Origin: Paenisporosarcina sp. FSL H8-0542
GTDB taxonomy: Bacteria; Bacillota; Bacilli; Bacillales_A; Planococcaceae
DNA: 64,000 bases
Direction: 5' to 3'
Assembly (NCBI RefSeq): GCF_038632915.1
Contig: NZ_CP152050.1
Location: forward strand, 3,007,001 to 3,071,000
Shown in pieces: positions 26,045 to 35,510 of the stretch; within the stretch, counting starts at the first letter, position 1; every line of letters starts with the position of its first letter. Position numbers and translations under genes: made by a program. The notes beneath the pieces are model-generated. The model searched no databases. It saw nothing but the letters and a program-made list of their open reading frames with translations, and was not told where the DNA came from.

Positions 26045-28285
26045 ATGACACAGAAACATCCTGATTTTGAGCAAGAGCAAGAGCGCCTGACCTACACTAA
26101 ACACTATATGCAACAGTTACTCGATGAATCGAAACGTGATGTGAAATCAGCACAGGAAAATATACGTCACGCAATGGCTGATTTAGATTATTTGGATTCC
26201 AGTTTAAGCTACATGAACATTTTAACTAACGCACGGTTTTTCGAAATGGCCTGCTCTCAAAAAGAAGGACTGGAAGCCATTCAGCAAAAACCTTATTTCG
26301 CACGCATTCATTTCCAAAAAGACGGCGAAGACAGCGAAATGCTGTACATCGGAAAAACTTCTTTATTCCATAGGGAAACGCAGGAACCGATTATTGTAGA
26401 CTGGCGTTCGCCAGTGGCGAATGTGTATTACGATGGGCGACTCGGGGATATCGAATACGATGTACGGGAAGACACTTTTACCGGTCACCTATTTTCAAAA
26501 CGCCAATACAACATTGAAAAAGGCGAATTGCAGTCCGTACGCGACATCGATTTAACGACCAATGATGAGCTTTTGCAAGAAGCACTTTCAGGTAAAGCAG
26601 ATGTTCGCTTGACTGAAATTGTGTCGACCATTCAAGCTGAACAAAATGAAATTATTCGTGCTCATTTAAAACAACCCATTATTGTGCAAGGCGCGGCAGG
26701 CAGTGGAAAAACGACCATTGCATTACATCGAATTTCCTATTTCCTCTATACGATGGGCGAACATTTCCCAGCCGAAAAGTTAATGATTTTAGCCCCTTCC
26801 AAACTGTTTATGGACTACATAGCAGATGTATTACCTGAGCTCGGTGTCGGTCAAATATGCCAGACAACCTACTCTGAATATGTCTTGAACGCCACGGGTA
26901 TAAAAGTGAAACTTAAAGATGTGAATTTGAAGCTTTCAGCATTAACTGAACAAGAAAACCCTGATGAAATGATGCTTTGGATATCTCAAATGAAAGGCTC
27001 TCTTTCCTATACACTGTTAGTAGACGCCTTTCTATATGAATATGAAAAATTGATAGCCAACCAATTCGAAGATATATATATTGAGAAATACTGCATTATG
27101 CGTGGTTCGAAATTAAGAAACTTATTCTTGTCCGATTTTTCCTATATGCCACTAGAAAAACGGTTGGAACGAATCAAGACGATCTTGCAATCGCATGTGC
27201 GACAAAAGAAAAAAGAAATCCTGAATGTATTAAACAAGAAATACGAAGATGCCCTTGATAAAGCGTTGGTCGTTCGTGATGCTGCAAAACGCAAAGCGGA
27301 AGTGACGAAATTCATCGATGAGCGCGATCGCCGAATTCCATTAATCGAAAAAGAATCCAAGACCACGGCCAATGTTTACATGAAACGTTTTAAAAAAGCC
27401 AACATCAAAAATATGTATCGTGAGTTTGTCACAAATGGAAAGTTAATAAACGAACATGCTACACTTTGGACAGCGGAACAGAAAGACTCGTTTCTGCGAA
27501 GCCATTCGATGGAGTCATGGGAAATAGAAGACTTGGCACCTCTTTATTACATGCACGCCAAGATTAAAGGCATTTCGGACAAGTGGAAAATGCGTGTCGT
27601 CTTCATTGATGAGGTCCAGGATTACAGCGTATTTCAACTGGCCGCCCTCAAAGAAGGCTTGGAGACGGATATGTTTACAATGGTTGGAGATTTGGCTCAA
27701 GGCATTCATAGTTACCGGGCCCTCACTTCCTGGGAGCCGATTATTGAATTATTCCCACGTGCCACTTACACGACTTTGCAAAAAAGCTATCGAACGACAA
27801 TTGAAATCATGGAAATGGCAAATAGTATTTTGATGCAGATGGACGAAGACTTACCATTGGTGGAACCCGTCGTCCGTCATGGCATCGATCCGCAGTTCCA
27901 CGAAATGAAGATGATTGATGGCAATCGGATTGTCACTTTAATGGACGAAGTCCGAAGTCGTGGTCATCGTTCGATTGCTCTTATCTGCAAAACGACAACA
28001 GAGGCAAAAGCTGTTGCGAAGCAACTTGATGATTTCCTTGAGATTCAGTTGCTGAGTGATCATTCAGATATACACCAGGAAAAGCTACTCATTGTCCCGA
28101 GCCATCTAGCAAAAGGGCTTGAGTTCGATGCAGTTATTGTTGTGGCGTTTGACAACCCGTTCCGCGAACATGCAATCGACCGCAAGCTTTTGTATGTCGC
28201 GATGACCCGTCCGATGCATGAGCTACATTTAGTCGGACCAAATCGGGAACATTTTTTATTGCCCGCTACATTAACTAAATCGTGA
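26045..28285 (+). CDS. helD: RNA polymerase recycling motor HelD (UvrD-like helicase)
   Basis: A 746-residue superfamily 1 ATPase of the HelD/YvgS type, which removes RNA polymerase from stalled or terminated complexes. An N-terminal coiled coil (about residues 1-75) reaches into the polymerase channel in known structures. Walker A is GAAGSGKTTIALHR at about residue 220, motif II is FIDEVQDY at about 520, and C-terminal motifs include QKSYRTT and LLYVAMTRP. Ribosome binding site CGGAGGA lies before the ATG. Single gene, followed by a strong terminator. Confidence 0.93.
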   Translation: MTQKHPDFEQEQERLTYTKHYMQQLLDESKRDVKSAQENIRHAMADLDYLDSSLSYMNILTNARFFEMACSQKEGLEAIQQKPYFARIHFQKDGEDSEMLYIGKTSLFHRETQEPIIVDWRSPVANVYYDGRLGDIEYDVREDTFTGHLFSKRQYNIEKGELQSVRDIDLTTNDELLQEALSGKADVRLTEIVSTIQAEQNEIIRAHLKQPIIVQGAAGSGKTTIALHRISYFLYTMGEHFPAEKLMILAPSKLFMDYIADVLPELGVGQICQTTYSEYVLNATGIKVKLKDVNLKLSALTEQENPDEMMLWISQMKGSLSYTLLVDAFLYEYEKLIANQFEDIYIEKYCIMRGSKLRNLFLSDFSYMPLEKRLERIKTILQSHVRQKKKEILNVLNKKYEDALDKALVVRDAAKRKAEVTKFIDERDRRIPLIEKESKTTANVYMKRFKKANIKNMYREFVTNGKLINEHATLWTAEQKDSFLRSHSMESWEIEDLAPLYYMHAKIKGISDKWKMRVVFIDEVQDYSVFQLAALKEGLETDMFTMVGDLAQGIHSYRALTSWEPIIELFPRATYTTLQKSYRTTIEIMEMANSILMQMDEDLPLVEPVVRHGIDPQFHEMKMIDGNRIVTLMDEVRSRGHRSIALICKTTTEAKAVAKQLDDFLEIQLLSDHSDIHQEKLLIVPSHLAKGLEFDAVIVVAFDNPFREHAIDRKLLYVAMTRPMHELHLVGPNREHFLLPATLTKS

Positions 28286-28296
28286 AATCTATTCTG

Positions 28297-28330
28297 ACGT
28301 TTCTCTTACCCAGGAGAAACGTTTTTTCTT
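28297..28330 (+). terminator. Terminator after helD
   Basis: ACGTTTCTC/GAGAAACGT stem with an 8-nt loop and a T-rich tail. Confidence 0.85.
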
Positions 28331-28429
28331 TTCCCCTTGCAGGATTCCTGTTTGCTGACAGATGAAGAAATGACTAGTGATTGGTCCACGTTTGCAGACC
28401 CTTTACCACCTTTTGTGGCTGCTAATTAA
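28331..28429 (+). pseudogene. Possible C-terminal remnant of a CobW-family GTPase
   Basis: One frame reads QDSCLLTDEEMTSDWSTFAD followed by PLPPFVAAN and a TAA. This resembles the last 25-30 residues of CobW/ZagA-type metal chaperone GTPases (LLTDEE and DPLP). The remaining gene, start and ribosome binding site are absent. The match is short, so the call is tentative. Confidence 0.35.
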
Positions 28430-28466
28430 TGCAGGGACTCTATTCAAAATAATGTTACTAAAAACC

Positions 28467-28506
28467 GAAAAACCCCACTGCAACTTAATTTGCAATGGGG
28501 TTTTTC
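28467..28506 (-). terminator. Terminator with the GNAT gene stop codon in its loop
   Basis: Minus-strand AAAAACCCCATTGCAA pairs with TTGCAGTGGGGTTTTT. The TAA stop (28485-28487) forms part of the loop. Confidence 0.8.
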
Positions 28507-29357
28507 ACGTAATAATCAACTTGCAATACTGGTTTAAAACCTGCTTTTTTATAAACCGATAATGCTTTGTCGTTGTCAATTTCCACATCGAGCTTAACGG
28601 ATTCACAATTTCTTTGCTTTCCTTCTACTTGTGAAAAGGCCAACAATGCGGAACCAATGCCTTGACCTTGTCTTTCGGAATCTGTAGCCAATGCAGTTAC
28701 CCAAAGAGTTTTTCCATCTTCCACAAGTGTTAAAGTACCGACGACTTGCCCCTGTTGCTTCGCTACAAAAACATGTCGTGAAGGATTGGATACATTGTAA
28801 TCCAGCAGTGTTTGTACTTCGTCTTCTGTATCACCAAATGCATTCATTAAAATACGTGTAAGTTCCTGAGTTTCATCCGTTAATGGTACGACATCCACCG
28901 CAGGATTTTCTGCTACTGAATTCACGTCTGCTTTCAATGTCGCTTCAGTGAAGTTCCACTCATAGCCTGAGTGTTGCAGAAAAGCTGCACCGGCTTGGGA
29001 TTCTTTCATATTCAATGCAAGCTCACCTTCAGCGCCTCGTACTTCCAAATTATGTTGCAATTCTTTTATCAACGCCTGCCCGAGCCCTTGTCTGCGATAT
29101 TCCGGGTGGACCAGTCCACTCCATTCATAGGAGTGAATGCCAATCATATCAATGGCCGAAACAACTCCGACCACATCGTCTTCTGCATATGCAAGCACTG
29201 CAAAGCCTTTAGTTACTGGATCCGTCATGACGGGAATATTTAAGACTTGGTCGTAATTGGTGCCTTCTATTTCTTCACTTGCACGCAGGAGTCCCTGTAT
29301 TTCACTCGATGTTTCTACATCTAAAGGGAACGAAACTGTCAATATGGCAATGTCCAC
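28485..29357 (-). CDS. Tandem GNAT N-acetyltransferase
   Basis: About 290 residues made of two GNAT folds in tandem. Domain 1 has GLVHPEYRRQGLGQALI and domain 2 has ALATDSERQGQGIGSALLAF, each the acetyl-CoA-binding R/Q-x-x-G-x-G/A loop. The C-terminal KAGFKPVLQVDYYV is the usual GNAT beta-bulge end. The substrate is unknown. The frame is open to an ATG at 29402, but AAAGGTGG lies 8 nt before a GTG at 29357, which is preferred. Confidence 0.8.
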   Translation of the reverse strand: MDIAILTVSFPLDVETSSEIQGLLRASEEIEGTNYDQVLNIPVMTDPVTKGFAVLAYAEDDVVGVVSAIDMIGIHSYEWSGLVHPEYRRQGLGQALIKELQHNLEVRGAEGELALNMKESQAGAAFLQHSGYEWNFTEATLKADVNSVAENPAVDVVPLTDETQELTRILMNAFGDTEDEVQTLLDYNVSNPSRHVFVAKQQGQVVGTLTLVEDGKTLWVTALATDSERQGQGIGSALLAFSQVEGKQRNCESVKLDVEIDNDKALSVYKKAGFKPVLQVDYYVKNPIAN

Positions 29358-29479
29358 AAGTATTTCCACCTTTCTTTCATTGTTGTGACTAACGTGTTTC
29401 ATTATGGTAACAACTGTTTATTTCCTCTCACAATCGGTTATATAATAGCGAAAGTGTGAATTTATGGAGGAGTTAAATC

Positions 29480-30562
29480 ATGGATAAGAAACGATTATCC
29501 TGGGTGGACGTGACAAAAGGATTTTTAATGATTCTTGTCGTAATCGGCCATTACCCAGGTCAACTTGATTTCCCTCTTGGGAAGTATATATATTGGTTCC
29601 ACATGCCTGCCTTCTTTATTTTAAGCGGGATGTTTTTTAAACCTGTTCTGGAAAAAGGGCTTTCAAAACAAGCCATTCATAAACGTTTTATGCAATTAAT
29701 CGTACCATATTTGTTTTTCCTTGTAACGATTACAGTCATTCGCTATGGAATGGAAATCGGTTCAGGAAACATGGATTTATCATGGTATTTGAATGATATT
29801 TGGACACTTGTAATTGGAGGACGATTTGCTCGTGGTGCTTACGGAGTTTTCTGGTTTGTCACAACGTTGTTCTTTACGTATTTGTTCTTCTTATGGATGA
29901 CAAAATACTTCAATCGTACGAAACAGATTGTGATTTTAACTGTCTTCTACTTAATCGCTCATATGGAAAGTTTGTTTGCGATGCAAGTAATTGGTGGTGC
30001 GCCTGATAAAGCCTCTCAAACCATTCCTATGATTTGGAATATCGACGTAGCACTAATGGCGGTTGTCTATTTTGCACTTGGATATTATATGAAGAATATT
30101 TGGATGAATGTTACGAAGCCTTGGTTGATTACAGGGCTTATCGGAACGGTGTCCGCCATTTCGCTCGATTGGTTCGGCGTAATGGATTATCACTTGAGTA
30201 TGAAGTTCCTGCGCTATGAACATGTGGTGTTGGATTTAGTCATTCCGATTTCCATGACTCTGGTTATTGTCGGAGTATTTCAATGGGTTGCTTCCCACAT
30301 GTCATTGAAGTGGCTGCAACAAATTGAAAAGCACTCAATTGCCATTATGTATCTCCACATTTTCACAGATATCGTATTGAATGATTACTTCAATTACGGA
30401 ATCATTGGATTCACGGCATTTGGATTGCTGGTACCGATTGTTGCATCAATACTCATTCAAAAACTGGTCCCTTACGGTAGATTGTTCCTAGGCGGTTTTT
30501 CGCCGAAAAAACGCAAAGCTGCTAAACCAGTGAAATTAAAAGAAGCAGAGCCTCAATACTAG
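29480..30562 (+). CDS. Acyltransferase family 3 (OafA-like) membrane protein
   Basis: A 360-residue protein with about ten membrane helices, matching the acyltransferase-3 family that O-acetylates cell-surface sugars. It starts KRLSWVDVTKGFLMILVVIGHYPG with the conserved His in the first helix, followed by FHMPAFFILSGMFF. A basic C-terminal tail (KKRKAAKPVKLK) is cytoplasmic. GGAGG precedes the ATG. Single gene; the acceptor (wall polymer, exopolysaccharide) is unknown. Confidence 0.85.
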   Translation: MDKKRLSWVDVTKGFLMILVVIGHYPGQLDFPLGKYIYWFHMPAFFILSGMFFKPVLEKGLSKQAIHKRFMQLIVPYLFFLVTITVIRYGMEIGSGNMDLSWYLNDIWTLVIGGRFARGAYGVFWFVTTLFFTYLFFLWMTKYFNRTKQIVILTVFYLIAHMESLFAMQVIGGAPDKASQTIPMIWNIDVALMAVVYFALGYYMKNIWMNVTKPWLITGLIGTVSAISLDWFGVMDYHLSMKFLRYEHVVLDLVIPISMTLVIVGVFQWVASHMSLKWLQQIEKHSIAIMYLHIFTDIVLNDYFNYGIIGFTAFGLLVPIVASILIQKLVPYGRLFLGGFSPKKRKAAKPVKLKEAEPQY

Positions 30563-30620
30563 AGGCTCTGCTCAGACTGTAGACAAACTCATAAATTTTG
30601 AGTTAATCTACAGTCTTTTT
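30544..30620 (+). terminator. Double hairpin after the acyltransferase gene
   Basis: The first stem AGCAGAGCCTC/GAGGCTCTGCT (30544-30572) has the stop codon in its loop but no T run. The second, GACTGTAGA/TCTACAGTC (30575-30615) with an inner AACTCA/TGAGTT pairing, is followed by TTTTTC. Confidence 0.8.
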
Positions 30621-30646
30621 CATTTAAAAATTTAGACGAATCATTC

Positions 30647-30748
30647 GGAATCTGAGACCTTTCCTGCGGACGAACGCCTCAATCTCCTCGACCTAAAGGT
30701 CTGCGGGGCTTTCGCCATCCGTTTTTCCGTGGGAGTGGCTCGGATTCC
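30647..30748. repeat. MITE-like dispersed element with inverted ends
   Basis: About 100 bp. The ends GGAATCTGAGACC and GGCTCGGATTCC are imperfect inverted repeats. Inside are GGGGCTTTCGCC, the small palindrome GACCTAAAGGTC and CCGTGGGAGTGG. I recall very similar GGAATCC-GCCACTCCC-type repeats scattered in Bacillales genomes. It lies between convergent genes and carries no ORF; only this one copy is seen here. Confidence 0.6.
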
Positions 30749-30835
30749 TTCCCTTTTTTTAAAAAATCCTTACTTATGGTGACTACAATGCTTTCAAAAC
30801 ATAATTCCATTCAAAGAGACCAAATTGAAATGTTT

Positions 30836-32659
30836 TTATATATGCGATTCCGTCAACATGTTGTAATACAGCCCTTTTTGATTCACGAGCTCTTGTTGAC
30901 TTCCAGATTCGACGAGTTGTCCTTGATCCATTACATAGACAACGTCTGCCTTTCTGACGGTATTCAATCGATGAGCGATAACAAAACTCGTCCGGTCTTT
31001 CATCAATCTTTCGAGTGCTTCCTGGATTTTCATTTCGGTCACTGTATCGATGCTGCTAGTTGCTTCATCCAACAGCAAAATGACGGGATCCGCTACCAGA
31101 GCGCGTGCAATTGACAGCAATTGTTTCTGGCCTTGACTGATTTCCCCTCCATCTGCGGTCAGGACCGTGTTGTATCCTTCTGGTAACTTAATGATGAAGT
31201 CGTGTGCATTTGCTTGTTTGGCGGCTTCTATCAATTCTTCATCCGTTGCATTCAATCGGCCGTAACGGATGTTGTCTTTTACTGTAGCCTCGAATAAAAA
31301 TGGATCTTGCAAGACAAATGCAATTTGACTGCGCAATGTTTGGCGAGCCAATTGGTCAATCGGGATATCATCAATCCGTATTTGACCATCATTCGTTTCG
31401 TAAAAACGGGCCAGTAGCTGCATGATGGTCGTTTTTCCTGCACCGGTTGCACCGACCAATGCGGCTGTTTCTCCAGGATTCAGGATAAAACTGACATTTC
31501 GAATCGTATGTTCAGCATCTGTTTGTTCATATTTAAAGGAGACACGATCGAACTCGACTTTTCCTTTTAACACAGTATCTAATTGAGTCGTGGCTTCATC
31601 TTTTTCAATCGGTTCATCAATAATGGCGAATACCCGCTCCGCTCCGGCAATTGCAGAAAGGACGGTATTAAATTGATTCGCCAGGTCATTCAAGGGGCGG
31701 GTAAACTGACGAGCATATTCAGAAAAAATTACGATAGTACCAATCGATACGTGACCGTTCAGGGCAAGCAAGCCGCCAACACCTGCAACGATGGCAAAGC
31801 TGGCATTGTTCAACATGTTCATTACTTTCGGGATGAAACCTGAATAAGTCAACGCCCAAAATCCGGTATGGCGTAGGCGTTCACTTTTTACAATGAACTC
31901 ATCAGTGACGCGTTCCTCTTGTGAGAAAGCTTTGACGATTCGCTGACCCGAGATTGTTTCTTCAATCATGCCGTTCAAATCCCCAACTGCCTGTTGTTGC
32001 TGTTTGAATAGTATCCCTGTTCGTCTTGTAATCCATCTCATGGAGAAAAACATGACCGGAATGATTGTCATGGTCAGCAATGTCAGTAAAGGACTTAACG
32101 TCAGCATGACAATGACGGTTCCGGTTAGCGTTAAAATACTCGAGAACACTTGAATAAATGAACTATTTAAAGTGGCACTGACGTTTTCAATGTCGTTCGT
32201 CACACGGCTCATGAGTTCACCATGCTGACGTTTATCAAAGAAAGATACAGGCAACTTTTGAAAATGGGAGAAGAGATTCGTTCGCATCCGATAAATGGTT
32301 TGCTGCGCAACGCCGATCATCCAATAGTTTTGGAAAAACATCGACACCGAGAGGAAGAAATAAATACCTATCAACCACGTCATCATGTTTTGCATACCTG
32401 CAAATTGACCTGGCACGATATACTCATCGATAATTTTCCCAAGTAGATAAGGCCCAACTAAAGCTAGAGTGGAACTGACAACGACTAGCAACAAAACCGT
32501 AATCAATAGTGCTCGTTGTTCATCCACGAGGTGCCAAATTCGCTTCAATACACCTTGCCAGTCCCCTGCCCGTTCTCCTTTTTTCTTTTTGACAGGGGTA
32601 ATATCTTCTTTCGTCAGAACCGGATCGTAGCCAAATGGTTTAGTTAACATCTGTCGCAT
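30836..32659 (-). CDS. ABC exporter half-transporter, subunit with consensus ATPase site
   Basis: A 607-residue membrane plus ATPase fusion (six helices, then cassette). Walker A GATGAGKTT, Walker B ILLLDEATSSID with catalytic Glu, and H-loop AHRLNT are canonical, but the signature is ISQGQ instead of LSGGQ. With the upstream gene, which shows the opposite pattern, this marks a heterodimeric multidrug-type exporter (compare YfiBC, BmrCD, LmrCD). The frame is open to 32695, but AGGAGGTGG precedes the ATG at 32659. Its first 20 bases overlap the end of the upstream partner, so translation is likely coupled. Confidence 0.88.
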   Translation of the reverse strand: MRQMLTKPFGYDPVLTKEDITPVKKKKGERAGDWQGVLKRIWHLVDEQRALLITVLLLVVVSSTLALVGPYLLGKIIDEYIVPGQFAGMQNMMTWLIGIYFFLSVSMFFQNYWMIGVAQQTIYRMRTNLFSHFQKLPVSFFDKRQHGELMSRVTNDIENVSATLNSSFIQVFSSILTLTGTVIVMLTLSPLLTLLTMTIIPVMFFSMRWITRRTGILFKQQQQAVGDLNGMIEETISGQRIVKAFSQEERVTDEFIVKSERLRHTGFWALTYSGFIPKVMNMLNNASFAIVAGVGGLLALNGHVSIGTIVIFSEYARQFTRPLNDLANQFNTVLSAIAGAERVFAIIDEPIEKDEATTQLDTVLKGKVEFDRVSFKYEQTDAEHTIRNVSFILNPGETAALVGATGAGKTTIMQLLARFYETNDGQIRIDDIPIDQLARQTLRSQIAFVLQDPFLFEATVKDNIRYGRLNATDEELIEAAKQANAHDFIIKLPEGYNTVLTADGGEISQGQKQLLSIARALVADPVILLLDEATSSIDTVTEMKIQEALERLMKDRTSFVIAHRLNTVRKADVVYVMDQGQLVESGSQQELVNQKGLYYNMLTESHI

Positions 32660-34382
32660 TTGCTTCCACCTCCTGTTCTTGTTGCGACTCCGCAATTTGA
32701 CGGTATAATTCGGACTTTTCGATCAGTTCCTGATGAGAGCCATAAGCAGCAATCCGTCCATTGTCGAGTAAAATGACACGGTCTGCGCCTTTTGCAGTTC
32801 GGATTTTTTGCGTAATGACGAGCATGGTTGCTTCTTCTTTATCCAATGCCTCCCATAGCAATGCTTCAGTTTTCACATCTAGCGCACTGGTGCTGTCATC
32901 CAACAGAAGAATTTCTGGCTTTCGGACCAACGCGCGTGCGATGGACAGTCTTTGTTTTTGACCGCCAGACAAATTTACACCTTTTTGACCAACACGCGTA
33001 TCATAGCCTTTTGCGAACTGTTCAACAGAAGAATGAATTTGCGCTTGCTTGGCAGCTTGTTGCAATTCTTCTGTTGATGCTTCGACTTTGCCCCATGCCA
33101 AGTTTTGATAAATACTTCCCGTAAACAACAATGACTGCTGGGGAACGAGCCCTATGGCTTGTCGTAATTGATCCAACGGCCATTTGTTAACGTCTTTCCC
33201 GTCAACTGTAATGGAACCCGAGGTTACTTCAAAAAAGCGCGGGATGAGTTGCATCAAAGTTGATTTACCGGCACCGGTAGCTCCCATGATGGCCAATTTC
33301 TCGCCAGATTTCACATCAAATGTAATATTGTTCAGCACTAGTTCAGAAGAATTCGGGTAGCTGAACGTCACGTTGTTGAAACTGATTTCACCTTCAAGGG
33401 CTTCATGCATTTTACCTGTTTCTTCATCGCGTTCCAGCCCTTCATTGACCAGTAACACTTCTTCCATGCGTTCTGCAGAAGCTTTCGCACGGGCAAATGC
33501 CATGATAATAAAGGCGAACATTGAGAAAGCCCCCGTCATACGCATTGCGTAGTTGACGATTGCGACCAACTCGCCAATTTGGGCATTGTTCAATTGAATT
33601 TCACGTGCACCAAACCAAAGAACTGCCAGCAAACTGATGTTCATGACGAGTAGAAGAAGTGGAAGAATGATTTCCATAATACGAAGCGCTTTCACTGTAT
33701 CCATTTTGAGGAGGTTCGACACTTTTTCAAAACGAGAAGACTCGAACGTACCGCGCAAATATGCTTTAACCAACCGTACTGCCTGGAGATTTTCCTGTAG
33801 GACACGGTTCACACGGTCGAGTCGAACTTGCACAAGTGCAAAAAAACTGACCCCTTTTTTCACCATAATATAGAGAAAAATCAGTAGGAATGGTGCCCCG
33901 ATTACAAGGAACATCGCGAGGTAGGCATTGACGATAAACGCCATAATGACACTGCCGAGTACGAGTAAAGGCGCCCGCAACATAATACGCAAACTCATAA
34001 AGAGTACGTTTTGCACCATGGTGACATCACTTGTAAGCCTCGTGATTAAGCCGGCAGTCGGGAACTTCGTAAACGTGGCAACTGTAAACTGCTGTACTTG
34101 CTTGAATAAAGCACTGCGGACATCAAAAGCAAAACTTTGTGATGCATGCGATGCAAAGAAAGAGTTTGTTGCGCCAGACAAGAAAGCGACGAAAGCCATG
34201 AGCATCATGACTCCTCCCCACGTCCAAATAACTGACTGATCTCCTTGCATAATGCCATCATCTATTATTTTGGCTATAATGAGTGGCTGTACAAGTTCGA
34301 CAGAAAGCTCGATTAGCATGAGGAAAAGCGCAATGGCAATTGGCCATTTATATGGTCTGACATAAGAAAATACGGTTTTCAC
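32640..34382 (-). CDS. ABC exporter half-transporter, subunit with degenerate ATPase site
   Basis: About 580 residues, six membrane helices plus a cassette. Walker A GATGAGKST and signature LSGGQKQR are standard, but Walker B ends LLLDDSTSALD (Asp for the catalytic Glu) and the H-loop reads ITQKIRT (Gln for His). In the heterodimer its Walker motifs face the ISQGQ signature of the partner, giving one degenerate and one active site. The frame is open to an ATG at 34436, but AGGGGGG lies just before a GTG at 34380-34382, where homology begins (VKTVFSYVRPYKW). First gene of a two-gene operon behind a palindromic operator. Confidence 0.88.
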   Translation of the reverse strand: MKTVFSYVRPYKWPIAIALFLMLIELSVELVQPLIIAKIIDDGIMQGDQSVIWTWGGVMMLMAFVAFLSGATNSFFASHASQSFAFDVRSALFKQVQQFTVATFTKFPTAGLITRLTSDVTMVQNVLFMSLRIMLRAPLLVLGSVIMAFIVNAYLAMFLVIGAPFLLIFLYIMVKKGVSFFALVQVRLDRVNRVLQENLQAVRLVKAYLRGTFESSRFEKVSNLLKMDTVKALRIMEIILPLLLLVMNISLLAVLWFGAREIQLNNAQIGELVAIVNYAMRMTGAFSMFAFIIMAFARAKASAERMEEVLLVNEGLERDEETGKMHEALEGEISFNNVTFSYPNSSELVLNNITFDVKSGEKLAIMGATGAGKSTLMQLIPRFFEVTSGSITVDGKDVNKWPLDQLRQAIGLVPQQSLLFTGSIYQNLAWGKVEASTEELQQAAKQAQIHSSVEQFAKGYDTRVGQKGVNLSGGQKQRLSIARALVRKPEILLLDDSTSALDVKTEALLWEALDKEEATMLVITQKIRTAKGADRVILLDNGRIAAYGSHQELIEKSELYRQIAESQQEQEVEANATDVN

Positions 34383-34437
34383 TAGATGCCCCCCTGAAAC
34401 TTCTTCGTTAAACGAATTAATTATCTGATTGTTCACT

Positions 34438-34478
34438 ATTATGCCACAATGAATGAGTAAAAGGTATCATTCATTGTG
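34438..34478 (-). promoter_or_regulatory. Extended -10 promoter with 12-bp inverted-repeat operator
   Basis: A perfect inverted repeat CACAATGAATGA/TCATTCATTGTG (34445-34456 and 34467-34478, 10-bp spacer) overlaps the place of the -35 element. It abuts an extended -10 (TGG-CATAAT, 34438-34446 on the minus strand). The ABC exporter start lies about 55 bp downstream. This looks like the operator of a dimeric repressor (MarR, TetR or GntR type). No regulator gene is adjacent. Confidence 0.6.
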
Positions 34479-34561
34479 ATGAAATATTCTCTGTTGGATA
34501 CGATTTTTGGGTGAGCGGTCGCTTAGTTGGAATCACCCCGAATTGACACTCGTCCAAGGAC

Positions 34562-34599
34562 AAAAAAAAAATCACCTATCCCCAAAAGGATAGATGATA
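34562..34599 (-). terminator. Terminator after the EamA gene
   Basis: Minus-strand ATCATCTATCC/GGATAGGTGAT stem followed by ten T. Confidence 0.85.
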
Positions 34600-34610
34600 C
34601 TCTAGCAAAC

Positions 34611-35510
34611 TTATTTCTTGTTCCGATCTCCCGCAATCGATAGCCACGTGACACAAATCAGCATGATGAGAGCCCCCATCAGCTGCCATTTCCCTAACAC
34701 TTGTTGCAGCCAAATAACAGAGATAATCATAGCAGTGAGTGGCTCCATGCTTGATAAAATACTGGTCTCTATCGCACTTATGTATTTCATACTGCTCAAA
34801 AATAAAATGAAAGCCACTGTACCTATAACGATGACTGTCAATAAAAGAACGGACAATTTCCAATCCAATAATAAAGCCCATTCGTCGGATTGCCACACGC
34901 GACTTATACTTCCCAGTACCAGACCGCCGATCAGCATCGACCAACCAACCACCAGCAAAACACCCCATTCTTTCATGAGGGCACCGGGATATAACGTATA
35001 AAATGCAAAGCTCAGGCCGACAGCGACTCCCCATGCCAACGCTTCAGGGCTTAACAGTAATTTGGTGAATGAACCATTCGTCAATAAGAAGAATAAGCCG
35101 ATCAACGTTCCGGCAATTCCAATCAACTGATATTTAGGTGGCCATTTCTTCATACTCCAAGATACAAATATAACCACAAAAATAGGTGCTAAAAATTGAA
35201 GCAACGTCGCAACTACCGCATTGCTTGATTCAATTGCTGCTACAAATGAATATTGAACCCCTAGCATGCCGAACATGGCGAAGATAATTAATCGCTTGAC
35301 CCAATATGGCTGTCGCCAAATTGGTCTTAATTGATTTCCTGTTAATTTTAGAAAAGCGAGCAAAACAACTCCTGCAACAAGTAACCGAATAGTCAACATA
35401 AACGGAACAGTCAGCATTGAGTTCGATAATATCCATTCCATCAATGGACCCGTCGCTCCCCATAACATGGCTCCGGTAATAATTAATACGATTCCTTTTG
35501 CGCGATTCAT
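34611..35510 (-). CDS. EamA/DMT-family transporter
   Basis: A 299-residue protein of ten predicted membrane helices made of two EamA repeats (first about residues 5-140, second about 150-290). Each has the usual pattern: GAMLWGATGPL at the start and AIETSILSSMEPLTAMIISV in the second repeat. Family members export amino acids or other metabolites by drug/metabolite antiport; the substrate cannot be told. A candidate promoter TTGAAC-N17-TAGACT lies upstream. Single gene ended by a strong terminator. Confidence 0.85.
   Translation of the reverse strand: MNRAKGIVLIITGAMLWGATGPLMEWILSNSMLTVPFMLTIRLLVAGVVLLAFLKLTGNQLRPIWRQPYWVKRLIIFAMFGMLGVQYSFVAAIESSNAVVATLLQFLAPIFVVIFVSWSMKKWPPKYQLIGIAGTLIGLFFLLTNGSFTKLLLSPEALAWGVAVGLSFAFYTLYPGALMKEWGVLLVVGWSMLIGGLVLGSISRVWQSDEWALLLDWKLSVLLLTVIVIGTVAFILFLSSMKYISAIETSILSSMEPLTAMIISVIWLQQVLGKWQLMGALIMLICVTWLSIAGDRNKK

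Noticed and set aside
34618-35001. 127-codon frame opposite the EamA gene
   Set aside because: Antisense shadow with no ribosome binding site.
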